64,000 nt of DNA from Tundrisphaera sp051175315 (GTDB taxonomy: Bacteria > Planctomycetota > Planctomycetia > Isosphaerales > Isosphaeraceae): contig NZ_CP195100.1 in NCBI RefSeq assembly GCF_051175315.1, positions 6,510,001-6,574,000 of the forward strand, read 5' to 3'. The translations under genes and the position numbers were made by a program. Numbering within the stretch: position 1 is the stretch's first letter; every line of letters starts with the position of its first letter. Shown one piece after another: positions 40,319-48,016 of this stretch. Under the pieces are notes generated by a model. The model was not told the DNA's origin. It ran no database searches and was given only the letters and a program-made list of their open reading frames with translations.

Positions 40319-41344
40319 TCAGGGGGTGTCGGGGGTGTAGGGCGGGAAGGAGAAGAAGTCACGCGGCGACCGGGTGGTCACGACGTAGGGGGTGTAGCCC
40401 GGGGTCAGCGGGATCGGCCCGCCCGCCCCGACGAAGTACTTGATCTTGTTCTTGTGGTGGAACAGGCCGCCCAGGGCGAGACCCTTGAGCTTGGAGCAGA
40501 GGCCGCAGCCCCTGCCGCCGCACGCACCGCACCCGCCCTTGTTGAACAGGCCGCAGAGGCCGCAGCCCTTGCCGCCGCACGCCCTGCAGGGGTCGCCGCC
40601 GCCGTGGCCGAAGCCGCCGCCGTGGCCCTTCTTGAACAGGCCGCAGAGGCCGCAGCCCTTGCCGCCGCACGAGCCGCAGGGGTCGCCGCCGCCGTGGCCG
40701 AAGGTGCAGCCGGGCTCGGTGCACGGGCCGGACGGCATGTAGCCCTGGGGCGACGAGGCCACGGGGGCCGGGATCACCTTGGTCGGGGACTGGGCCGAGG
40801 CCAGGGTGTGGATCGGGACGCCGGGGCCGCTGGTCTCGCAGACGCCGCAGCCCTTGCCCTTGCACAGCCCGCAGTTCTTGAACCGCTTGGCGTGCCCCAG
40901 GCCGCACCCGCCGTCGTCGCAGCCGCCGCCGCCGTGGCCCTTGAACAGGCCGCAGCCGCCGCCGCCATGACCGAGCCCGCAACCGCCGTCGCCGCAGCCC
41001 TTGTCACCCTTGTGGAACAGGCCGCCGCAGCCCAGCAGGCCGCAGCCGCCGCCGCCATGACCGAGCCCGCCGCCGCCGTGGCCCAGGCCGCAGCCCAGGA
41101 TCCCGCAGCCGTGGCCGGCCTTGCCGAAGTAGCCCCCGTGGAGGCAGGACATGAATCCGTCTTTGGCGTAGTGGCCGTAGGGGATCGGGGGGGCGTAGTA
41201 CGGCCCGCCGGTGCGGACGTCCTGGGCGAGGACCTCGCGGGGGATGGTCTTGTGGAAGCCATCGGCCGAGGCCGTCCGGGAGGTCGCCAGGGTGCTGGCC
41301 AGGGCGACGGCCAGGCTCAATCCTCGCCAAAATCCGATGCGCAT
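40319..41344 (-). CDS. Exported Gly/Cys/His-rich protein with CxxCxGxGC repeats
   Basis: 341 residues; signal peptide about 1-28 (LSLAVALASTLATSRTASA). The mature chain is built of Gly-Cys-His blocks. About 80-180 has GCGLGHGGGG-like repeats; about 215-300 has three copies of C-x-x-C-G-G-K/R-G-C-G-L-C, similar to the zinc-binding CxxCxGxG motif of DnaJ, separated by GHGGG spacers. The C-terminus is aromatic and Pro-rich. Metal binding or a disulfide-linked matrix outside the cell is plausible; no enzyme domain is visible. ATG 41344 has TGGAG 5 nt upstream. Antisense frames over it are shadows. Confidence 0.78.
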   Translation of the reverse strand: MRIGFWRGLSLAVALASTLATSRTASADGFHKTIPREVLAQDVRTGGPYYAPPIPYGHYAKDGFMSCLHGGYFGKAGHGCGILGCGLGHGGGGLGHGGGGCGLLGCGGLFHKGDKGCGDGGCGLGHGGGGCGLFKGHGGGGCDDGGCGLGHAKRFKNCGLCKGKGCGVCETSGPGVPIHTLASAQSPTKVIPAPVASSPQGYMPSGPCTEPGCTFGHGGGDPCGSCGGKGCGLCGLFKKGHGGGFGHGGGDPCRACGGKGCGLCGLFNKGGCGACGGRGCGLCSKLKGLALGGLFHHKNKIKYFVGAGGPIPLTPGYTPYVVTTRSPRDFFSFPPYTPDTP

Positions 41345-41684
41345 GATCACTCCATTGTCATTCGACGCAGGGGTTCCCTCCTGGAGATGGTAGAAATGCG
41401 CGAGCGGTGGCGAGGCCCGCACCATCCTGCGCGGGCCAGGGCCATCAGTCGTCAGCCGGGCCTCGATCGCCGATCCGGCCGGGGAGCCTTCCCCGTCCGG
41501 CCGTCAAGATCAATTTGAGATGGCCTCGGCTACCGGGTTATTCATCGGCCGAACCGGGGGCCTGCTGGAGCGTTTTCGAAGCGAGACGACCCCTCCCCTC
41601 GGGCGAGGGTGGGGTCGTCGGGACTCGCCGGGTTGCCCCGGGGTCCGATCTCCGGTTTGCGGATTGCCGCTGGAGCGGCGGGGC
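41345..41684. other. 340-nt gene-free gap
   Basis: It lies between two minus-strand exported-protein genes, so it should hold the 3' end of one and the promoter of the other. It contains two hairpins: 41478-41507 (imperfect, GGCCGGGGA against TTCCCC and CCGGCC) and the stronger one annotated at 41585-41619. No coding sequence seen. Confidence 0.5.
41585..41619 (-). terminator. Long hairpin after the Ala-rich exported protein gene
   Basis: GACGACCCC (41585-41593) pairs with GGGGTCGTC (41611-41619) and, after a small bulge, CCCTCG pairs with CGAGGG around a GG turn. It sits 66-100 nt after the stop of the gene ending at 41685. Confidence 0.5.
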
Positions 41685-42503
41685 TCAGCGGCGGGGGCCG
41701 TAGACCATCCCCGCGGGGATGGCGTCCGCCCCGGTGGCCTCCGGGTTCATCGCGGCCATCGCGGCGGCGGCGCGGGACTTGGAGCGGGCCTGGTCGCGGG
41801 CGAAGGCCCGGGACTCACGCCACTCGCTGCCGATCGCCGACCAGCCGAACAGGTGGCCCAGGATTTTGGGGTTCGCCTCCGACCGCCGGTGCTGGTAGGG
41901 GGCCGAGCTGACGCCCATCATCGGGTCGGGGGCCGCCACGGCGCGGCCGGGGGCCGACATCGCGGCCGACGCGGGGCCGGCCGGGGCGGCCATCCCCATC
42001 GCGCCGGCGTTGCCGTTGGAGAAGTTGGTCCGCACCACGCCGATCGGCATCGGGCCTTCTTCCGACGAGGCCAGGCCCATCCCGGGGGCCGCGGCGGCCG
42101 GGGCCGACGCCACGGCGCGGCCGGGGGCCTCGGCCGGGGCGGCCGAAGGCGCGGCGTCCGGCATCATCGTCACCTGCCCGGGCATGTCCAGCACCGCCTG
42201 GCAGGCCGGGCAGACGCCGTTGCGGGAGTGGGCACAGGCCACGATCCGGCCCTGCGACGGCATGGCGCGGGCCTGGGCCTCGGTCATCACCATCGGGGCC
42301 GAGCCCACGGCCCGGGTCACCGGGGCCACCGGGGCGCCCGGCGACGGGTTCGCCTTCACGACCCGCCCATCCAGGCCGACCGTCTGGGCCGGGGTCCTGA
42401 ATCCGCCCTTGGCGTAGGAAGGGATGTCTCCCGCCTGGGCGGCGAGGGGCGCGGCCACCGTCAGGCCGACCAGCGCGAGTTTCGTCCGTGCGAAGCGATG
42501 CAT
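41685..42503 (-). CDS. Exported Ala/Pro/Met-rich hypothetical protein
   Basis: 272 residues with a signal peptide (FARTKLALVGLTVAAPLAAQA). The middle is low-complexity Ala/Pro/Gly/Met with repeats of (P)GRAVA, and one C-x2-C pair (GVCPACQAVLD) preceded by CAHSRNG, a possible metal or redox site. The C-terminal 70 residues look more ordered (PKILGHLFGWSAIGSEWRESRAFARDQAR). ATG 42503 has AGGAG 8 nt upstream. Not recognised. Together with the two preceding exported proteins it forms a run of unusual secreted products. Confidence 0.68.
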   Translation of the reverse strand: MHRFARTKLALVGLTVAAPLAAQAGDIPSYAKGGFRTPAQTVGLDGRVVKANPSPGAPVAPVTRAVGSAPMVMTEAQARAMPSQGRIVACAHSRNGVCPACQAVLDMPGQVTMMPDAAPSAAPAEAPGRAVASAPAAAAPGMGLASSEEGPMPIGVVRTNFSNGNAGAMGMAAPAGPASAAMSAPGRAVAAPDPMMGVSSAPYQHRRSEANPKILGHLFGWSAIGSEWRESRAFARDQARSKSRAAAAMAAMNPEATGADAIPAGMVYGPRR

Positions 42504-42866
42504 CCGGGGAACTCCTTTCCCAAATCCGACCCGCGGCCGAAGGGGCACGCCCCGGCCATCTGGCCCGGGGCAGCCGATCGGCCGCTCCTCTTGTGCCTCG
42601 AAACCGTCCGCCTCGACACCCCCGCCGCGACCGCCTCCGGCGACGCGACGACGGCTGGACGATGCTCCTCGCGGACGTCCTCACAACCAGGGAGATCGAC
42701 CGGGGGGCCGCCTCGTCTTGCGGAAAATCGGCGCAATCCATCCGTCGCGATCGACGGGCAGATCCGAAACGACCGGATTGCGATGGCGGCCGGCCCGGGG
42801 AGTCGGCAGACTAGGCCGGGTCGACGACCAAGGCCGGGCCCCGATGGGGCGAGGAGTTTCGGGATC
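42504..42866. other. 363-nt divergent intergenic region
   Basis: It separates the Ala-rich exported protein (minus) and the deoxyribosyltransferase-like gene (plus), so it holds both promoters. It contains a near-perfect hairpin at 42549-42571 (GCCCCGGCC with GGCCCGGGGC) and no credible coding frame. I could not identify a promoter. Confidence 0.45.
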
Positions 42867-43343
42867 ATGAAGCTGTATTTCGCCGGGCCCCTGTTCACCC
42901 AGCCCGAACGCGACTGGAACGCGAGGATGGCCGCCGCGCTGACCGAGGCGGGGCACTCCGTCTTCCTGCCGCAGACCGAGGTCAAGGCGATCGCCACGCT
43001 CGACGCCGACACCATCTTCGCGGTCGACGTGGACGGCGTCCGGGGGGCCGACGCCGTGGTCGCCGTGATGGACGGGGCCGACCCGGACAGCGGGACCAGC
43101 TTCGAATGCGGCCTGGCCTACGCCCTGGGGCTGCCGATCGTCCTGCTCCGCACCGACTTCCGCGCCGGGGGGGATGCCCTGCCCGGCCAGAAGCTGGCCA
43201 CCATCAACCTGATGCTCTCGCAGGCCGCCGTCGCCATCGTGGCCCGCCCCGACCCCGGCGCCCGGTTCGAGGACCTGGCCGCCGACCTGATCGCCGCCCT
43301 CAAGGATCTCCCCCCGGCCGGGCCGAGGGTCGAGCGACTCTGA
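42867..43343 (+). CDS. Nucleoside 2-deoxyribosyltransferase-like protein
   Basis: 158 residues of the PF05014-type Rossmann-like fold: MKLYFAGPLFTQPERDWN, a SVFLPQTEV strand and D-G-A-D-P-D-S-G-T-S-F-E80-C-G-L-A-Y, where the Glu is the catalytic nucleophile of the family. Members exchange bases on deoxynucleosides in purine/pyrimidine salvage or hydrolyse deoxynucleotide glycosidic bonds. ATG 42867 has GAGGAG upstream. It stands alone and converges with the lipoprotein gene, 4 nt away. Confidence 0.88.
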   Translation: MKLYFAGPLFTQPERDWNARMAAALTEAGHSVFLPQTEVKAIATLDADTIFAVDVDGVRGADAVVAVMDGADPDSGTSFECGLAYALGLPIVLLRTDFRAGGDALPGQKLATINLMLSQAAVAIVARPDPGARFEDLAADLIAALKDLPPAGPRVERL

Positions 43344-43347
43344 ACCG

Positions 43348-43959
43348 TCACCGGGGCGGGCGGACCCCCGCCTTGACCCGGGGCTTGATCGGCCGGTCCG
43401 AGAACGCCGCCTTGAAGGTCACCCGGATCGGCCGGGCCCCGGGCGATTCGGCGACGATCCGGGCCAGCACCACGTCGTCCCCCTCGCTCACTTTCACGCC
43501 CGCCGGGCCGATCGGGTCCTCGATGGCGATCGCGACATCGGGGCGGCCGAACCAGAGTTCCGGCTCATAGTCGACGGTCGAATCCTCGCCCCCCGCCTCG
43601 CAGCGGATCGAGACCCGGCCCCGGGGGTGGTCCGGCCACGGCTCCCGGATCGCGATCGACAGCCGCCCCTCGCCGTTCGCCAGGAACAGGGCATCGTGGA
43701 GGAACGGCTCGGGGTTGTCCGCCGTCCCCTCGATCTCCATCGTCGCCCGGATATACCCCCGGACCCCGTCCAGGACGAACCCGATCGGCGCGATTTGGGC
43801 CCCCGGTTCGACCCGGGCCTGCACCTCGGCCCCGGATCGGCGGACCGCGACCGATGCGGGCGGCGTCGCGATCGGGGTCTCCGCCGGATGGCAGCCGGGC
43901 AGGGAGGCCAGGAACAACAACGGGACGAGCGGGCGGAAGTTCGAAGCCAAGGGTTCCAT
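43348..43959 (-). CDS. Predicted lipoprotein of unknown function
   Basis: 203 residues. The N-terminus has a lipoprotein signal (LVPLLFLASLPGC, lipobox L-P-G-C at residue 23), so the mature protein is lipid-anchored. The rest alternates beta-strand-like segments (VSIRCEAGGEDSTVDYEPELWFG, PIRVTFKAAF) without a recognised domain. The start at 43959 is chosen because it places the signal at the N-terminus; no good ribosome site is seen, and 43995 is possible. It is the only gene between the transferase and the DUF1501 gene. Confidence 0.65.
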   Translation of the reverse strand: MEPLASNFRPLVPLLFLASLPGCHPAETPIATPPASVAVRRSGAEVQARVEPGAQIAPIGFVLDGVRGYIRATMEIEGTADNPEPFLHDALFLANGEGRLSIAIREPWPDHPRGRVSIRCEAGGEDSTVDYEPELWFGRPDVAIAIEDPIGPAGVKVSEGDDVVLARIVAESPGARPIRVTFKAAFSDRPIKPRVKAGVRPPR

Positions 43960-44092
43960 CCCATCGCGACGAGGACGGCCGGGCGGGACGATCATCGCCC
44001 GATGGGCCCGGCCCTCGGCCCGCCAGTCTACCAGCCCGAGGCGGGGCTGCCCACGCGAGGCCCCCCGCCCACGGCCCCGGGCGTGCTCGGCG

Positions 44093-45388
44093 TCAGGCGA
44101 ACAGGCCAGGGATCGGCGTGCCGCCGTCGACGATCTTGATCGGCCGGCCCAGGGGGCTCATGTTCTCCTTGGTCGGGTCGATCTTGAGCGAGCGGCAGAA
44201 GCTGGCCATCAGGTCGACCACGCCGACCGGGGTGTCCTTCACGGCGGTGCCGTCCGGGGTGGACGCGCCGATGACCTGGCCCCCCTTCACGCCGCCGCCG
44301 GCCAGGGCGATGCTGAAGACGCGCGGGAAGTGGTCGCGGCCGGCGTCGGGGTTGATCTTCGGGGTCCGGCCGAACTCCCCCATCCAGACGACCAGGGTGC
44401 GGTCGAGCATGCCCCGCGACTTGAGGTCGGCGATCAGCGTGGCATAGCCGACGTCGTTCGACGAGGCATTCCTGGCGACCGCCTCGTTGACGCCCTTGTG
44501 GTTGTCCCACCCGCCCTGGCGGACCTCGACGAACGTGACGCCGGCCTCGACCAGCCGCCGGGCCAGCAGGCAGCCCTGGCCGAACGGGGTGGCGCCGTAG
44601 CGGGCCCGGACCTTGGCGTCTTCCTGGTCGACGTCGAACGCCTTCATTCGGGGGGAGAGGATCATCTTCTGCGTCTGCTTGTAGGTGTCGTGGTGCTCCT
44701 GGACCCGGTCCAGCCCGCCGGTGTTGCCGAACCCGGCGACCTCCATCGAGTAGAGCAGCCCCATCCGCCGGACGAACCGCTTCTCGTCGACCGCGAGGTT
44801 GACGTTGGTCGGCGGCTTGAGCGGATTGGGGACGTGGAACGGCTCGTACTTGGCCCCCAGCATCCCCGCCCCCACGCCGTCGGCGTTGCCGCCGATGCTG
44901 ACGATGTGCGGCAGGTCGAACTTGGCGTCCCCCAGCTCGGCGGCCGTCACGCAACCGAAGCTCGGGTGCTTCACCGTGCCCGACGGGGCGTAGCCGGTGT
45001 GGAGCTGGTACGTCGCCCTCTGGTGGTTGCCTTCCTTGTTGTTCATCGAGCGGATCAGGGCGATGTCGCCCATCACCTTGGCCACGTTGGGCCAGTGGTG
45101 GGCGATCTGGATGCCCGGCACGGCCGTCTCGATGGCCCGGGTCTCCCCGCCGGTCTCGGTGCCCGGTTTGGGGTCCCAGGTGTCGAGCTGGCTGGGCCCG
45201 CCCCCCATCCACAGGAGGATGCAGGCCATCTGCTTCTTGCGCAGTTCTTCGGCCCGGACCGCCATCAGGTCGGTGAAGCTCAGGCCGGAGAGCCCCGCCG
45301 CGCCCAGGCCGATCCCGCGCAGGAAGCCCCGCCGGCCGACCACGCCCCGGGCATCCATCGCGACCTTCACGAGGCTGGAAGTGAACAT
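44093..45388 (-). CDS. DUF1501 domain protein, Tat-exported
   Basis: 431 residues with a twin-arginine signal (GRRGFLRGIGLGAAGLSG). The alkaline-phosphatase/sulfatase-like DUF1501 fold shows ACILLWMGGGPSQLDTWDPK, GWDNHKGVNEAV, VVWMGEFGRTPKINPDAGRDH and VKDTPVGVVDLMASF, all typical. Planctomycetes carry many DUF1501 genes, usually directly after a DUF1549/DUF1553 gene, and the pair is thought to act on sulfated or complex polysaccharides outside the cytoplasm (unproven). Here the partner gene is upstream, but a small AT-rich gene sits between them. ATG 45388 has GGGAGGG 8 nt upstream. Confidence 0.95.
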   Translation of the reverse strand: MFTSSLVKVAMDARGVVGRRGFLRGIGLGAAGLSGLSFTDLMAVRAEELRKKQMACILLWMGGGPSQLDTWDPKPGTETGGETRAIETAVPGIQIAHHWPNVAKVMGDIALIRSMNNKEGNHQRATYQLHTGYAPSGTVKHPSFGCVTAAELGDAKFDLPHIVSIGGNADGVGAGMLGAKYEPFHVPNPLKPPTNVNLAVDEKRFVRRMGLLYSMEVAGFGNTGGLDRVQEHHDTYKQTQKMILSPRMKAFDVDQEDAKVRARYGATPFGQGCLLARRLVEAGVTFVEVRQGGWDNHKGVNEAVARNASSNDVGYATLIADLKSRGMLDRTLVVWMGEFGRTPKINPDAGRDHFPRVFSIALAGGGVKGGQVIGASTPDGTAVKDTPVGVVDLMASFCRSLKIDPTKENMSPLGRPIKIVDGGTPIPGLFA

Positions 45389-45476
45389 GGACGGGCCCTC
45401 CCGATGGGCTTAGAGTCGGGCAAAAAATAACCTAGTGAGAACCATGGAAACTCATTTGTTCCTACGCGGAAAAATA

Positions 45477-45689
45477 TTATGTCTTGTATCTATCAAACAT
45501 TTCGTCGATGACGAACTCTCCGGGTTTGCTCTCACGTAACCTACGACGTCGCTCATCTGCGAGGTCCACCGCCTCACGAATACCTACTCCGCTAGCCTCT
45601 CTGATCGCCTTCACGGCGTTGATCGTCCAACCTCGTAAGATAAAATTATCTATACGATTCAATTGTTCATCATTGAAAGTTGGGCTCAT
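45477..45689 (-). CDS. Small protein resembling the L7/L12 C-terminal domain
   Basis: 70 residues. INAVKAIREASGVGIREAVDL closely follows the helix pattern of ribosomal protein L7/L12 (xxIKxVREATGLGLKEAKxLV), followed by an Arg-rich helix (DERRRRLRESKPGEF) and a short acidic tail. The ATG at 45689 has GGGGGAG 7 nt upstream, so it is probably translated. Coding and flanking DNA (about 45413-45772) is near 50% GC, far below the surroundings, and it interrupts the usual DUF1549-DUF1501 adjacency. This points to a recent insertion. Such mini L12-like proteins exist in several phyla without known function. Confidence 0.72.
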   Translation of the reverse strand: MSPTFNDEQLNRIDNFILRGWTINAVKAIREASGVGIREAVDLADERRRRLRESKPGEFVIDEMFDRYKT

Positions 45690-45770
45690 TCAATATCTCC
45701 CCCGAAACGCCCTTACTTCAGCTTATCGCATGCTCAGGATTCACCAGGCTATACTTGCCCGCTTCCTAAT

Positions 45771-47528
45771 TTAGCGCCGGCTGATGAATTCGGTGGAGTT
45801 GACGAGGGCCCAGAGGATGTCCTCGAACGCCTCGATGCGGTTGGGGCAGGCCTGGAAGTAGCGCCCGCAGGCGGCCACCTCCTTGGGGTTGGGCCGGCGG
45901 GCCAGGACCCGGAGATAGAGGGCATCCAGCACGGCGCGGTTGTCCGGGGTGCTGCTCAGGAGCTTGCCGAGCATCGAGTCGGGCCGGGCCTTGACCCCGC
46001 GCGTCACCATCGGCCCGTTCATCATGAACAGGGCCTGGGGGATCGTGCCCATCACCGTGTCCGGGGGCACCGAGGGATCGACGCCGAACACGTCATCCAC
46101 CAGCCGGCGCTGGTTGTTGCGGTCGGCGAGGAGCTTGGCGGCGGCGGCATCCTGCACCTCCTTGGGCTGGTCGGGCAGCGCGGCGCGGGCGGCCTTCGCG
46201 GCCTTGGCCATCGCCCTCGGCCTCTGGGCCGGGCCGGCGTAGCCGAGGTCGAGCGCGTGGGCCAGGGCGTCATAGATCTGGTCGGCCCGGAGCCGGCTGG
46301 GGCAGATCGACGCGAACGCGGTCCGGCCGGCCGCCGTGTTCGACGACCGCGCCGCCCTCTGGTACGCCTTGGTGTTGAGGATCGTGCGGAACAGCCAGCG
46401 GATGTCGTAGCCGGTGGCCTCCCACTTCTTCGCCAGCAGGTCCAGGACCTCGGGCGACGCGGCCTCGCGGGTCGGCCCCATGTCGTCGACCGGGTTGTAG
46501 AACCCTTCGCCCATCAGGCAGAACCAGACCCGGTTGACGAACGCCCTGGCGAACCACGGGTTCTTGGGCGACGCGACGTAGTCGGCCGCCAGTTCCAGCC
46601 GGCGGTCGGCCTTCACGGCGTGGGAGAGGGCGGGCTCGTCGCCGAGGAAGAACTTGGGGACGACCGGGATCTGCTTCTTGGGGTCCTTGAGGTCGACCAT
46701 CGTGTATTTCGGGGCCCCCTTGGCGGCGACCTCGAAGACCTGCCGCTTGCCCGGCTCGGGCTTCTCGACCCGGCGGGACTTGACCCCCGCGAAGAAGGCG
46801 GCGAACTCGTGGAACTGCTGCCGTTTCCAGGGGTCGCTCGGGTGGTCGTGGCACTCGGCGCACTGGATCTGGATGCCCAGGAAGACGCGCGACACCTCGC
46901 CGGCCATCTCCGGGGCCTTGGCCTCCTCGGACAGCGCGAACACCACCGCGCCGTTCTCGTCGTCGCGGCCGGTCGCGGTGATGATCGATCGGGCGATCTC
47001 GTCCCACGGCCGGTCGTCGTCGAGCTGCTCGGCGAGCCAGTCGACCAGGAGCGCCCAGTTGAGTTGCCGGGGGTTCTCGTTGGGCGACCGGAACGCGATC
47101 ACGTCGCGCCAGTACCGGGCCCAGTTCCGGCTGTAGTCGGGGTGGTCCAGCAGCGCCTCGATCAGGGCCGCCCTCTTGTTGCGGTCCCGCGACGTGACGA
47201 ACTGGCGGATCGAGCCCGGGGTGGGCAGGCTGCCGAGGACATCCAGGTAGAGCCGGCGGATGTATTCCTCATCCGTGGCCTGCGAGGCGAGCGGGGTCTT
47301 GTTCGCGGCCAGCCCCTTCTCGATCAGGGCGTCGAGGGCCGCAGACTCCGGCGCCGGGACGGCCCGCGCCACCGGGGCCTTGGCCGCCTCGGCCGGCTTC
47401 GCGTCCTTCCCGGCCCCGTCGGCCCCCCGGGCCGAACCCGCCGCGCCGAACGAGCCCCAGATCACCGCGAGCGTGGCCATCCCGACCGCCGCCCGTCCCC
47501 TGCTCGCGTTCGTCATGGTGCCGGCCAT
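45771..47528 (-). CDS. DUF1549/DUF1553 domain protein
   Basis: 585 residues with a probable signal peptide (AVGMATLAVIWGSFGAAGSARG). DUF1549 (about 60-270) has RRLYLDVLGSLPTPGSIRQF, RYWRDVIAFRS and the CAECHDHPSDPWKRQ signature, a CxxCH-like pair conserved in the family. DUF1553 (about 310-580) has AFVNRVWFCLMGEGFYNPVDD, RLRADQIYDAL and ILWALVNSTEFISRR at the end. Usually longer family members carry a cytochrome-like domain in front; this is a short version without it. The partner DUF1501 gene lies downstream. Start at 47528 has a weak site; 47516 is possible. Confidence 0.93.
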   Translation of the reverse strand: MAGTMTNASRGRAAVGMATLAVIWGSFGAAGSARGADGAGKDAKPAEAAKAPVARAVPAPESAALDALIEKGLAANKTPLASQATDEEYIRRLYLDVLGSLPTPGSIRQFVTSRDRNKRAALIEALLDHPDYSRNWARYWRDVIAFRSPNENPRQLNWALLVDWLAEQLDDDRPWDEIARSIITATGRDDENGAVVFALSEEAKAPEMAGEVSRVFLGIQIQCAECHDHPSDPWKRQQFHEFAAFFAGVKSRRVEKPEPGKRQVFEVAAKGAPKYTMVDLKDPKKQIPVVPKFFLGDEPALSHAVKADRRLELAADYVASPKNPWFARAFVNRVWFCLMGEGFYNPVDDMGPTREAASPEVLDLLAKKWEATGYDIRWLFRTILNTKAYQRAARSSNTAAGRTAFASICPSRLRADQIYDALAHALDLGYAGPAQRPRAMAKAAKAARAALPDQPKEVQDAAAAKLLADRNNQRRLVDDVFGVDPSVPPDTVMGTIPQALFMMNGPMVTRGVKARPDSMLGKLLSSTPDNRAVLDALYLRVLARRPNPKEVAACGRYFQACPNRIEAFEDILWALVNSTEFISRR

Positions 47529-47659
47529 CCTGATAGACCCATCGACCCCGCACGCCACGCCGCCGAGAGAACCGCCCGCCGACCACCCGATAGAACCCCG
47601 GCCCGGGCGGGTGGTGTCGCCCCACTCATCATACGCCGGCGCCCGATCGTTCGGGACGA

Positions 47660-47983
47660 TCAACGCGGGATGAGTTCCAGGATCATCACGACCAGGACGA
47701 CGACGCTGACGACCGTCAGCAGGCCGCCGGGCATGAACTTGCGGCTGGCGAGGAACCGGGGGGCGAAGAAGGCGAGCATGACCGCGGACAGCACGGCGCC
47801 GAGGGCGAAGCCGCCCCTGGTCTGGTTGGAAAGCCAGGCGGCGCCCAGGGCCGTCACGCCGCTGGCGACCCCGGCGATCAGGGAGGCGCTGCTGCCGGCC
47901 TTGCGGAAGCCGATCAGGCCGCCGGCGGCGAGCAGGGCGGCGTAGATTCCCAGGGCGATCTGCCCCACGAACGGGCTGAGCAT
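47660..47983 (-). CDS. TMEM14 family (UPF0136) membrane protein
   Basis: 107 residues, almost all hydrophobic: four membrane segments (IALGIYAALLAAGGLIGF, ASLIAGVASGVTALGAAWL, FALGAVLSAVMLAFFAPRFL, GGLLTVVSVVVLVVMILEL). The GGLIGFRKAGSSASLIAG stretch is the family hallmark. TMEM14 proteins occur in eukaryotes and bacteria; the bacterial function is unknown. It precedes the DUF1549 gene by 131 nt and is separated by 33 nt from the acyltransferase gene. Confidence 0.85.
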   Translation of the reverse strand: MLSPFVGQIALGIYAALLAAGGLIGFRKAGSSASLIAGVASGVTALGAAWLSNQTRGGFALGAVLSAVMLAFFAPRFLASRKFMPGGLLTVVSVVVLVVMILELIPR

Positions 47984-48016
47984 GGGCGGTCGGACTCCGG
48001 TGGGACGGTCGGGACG

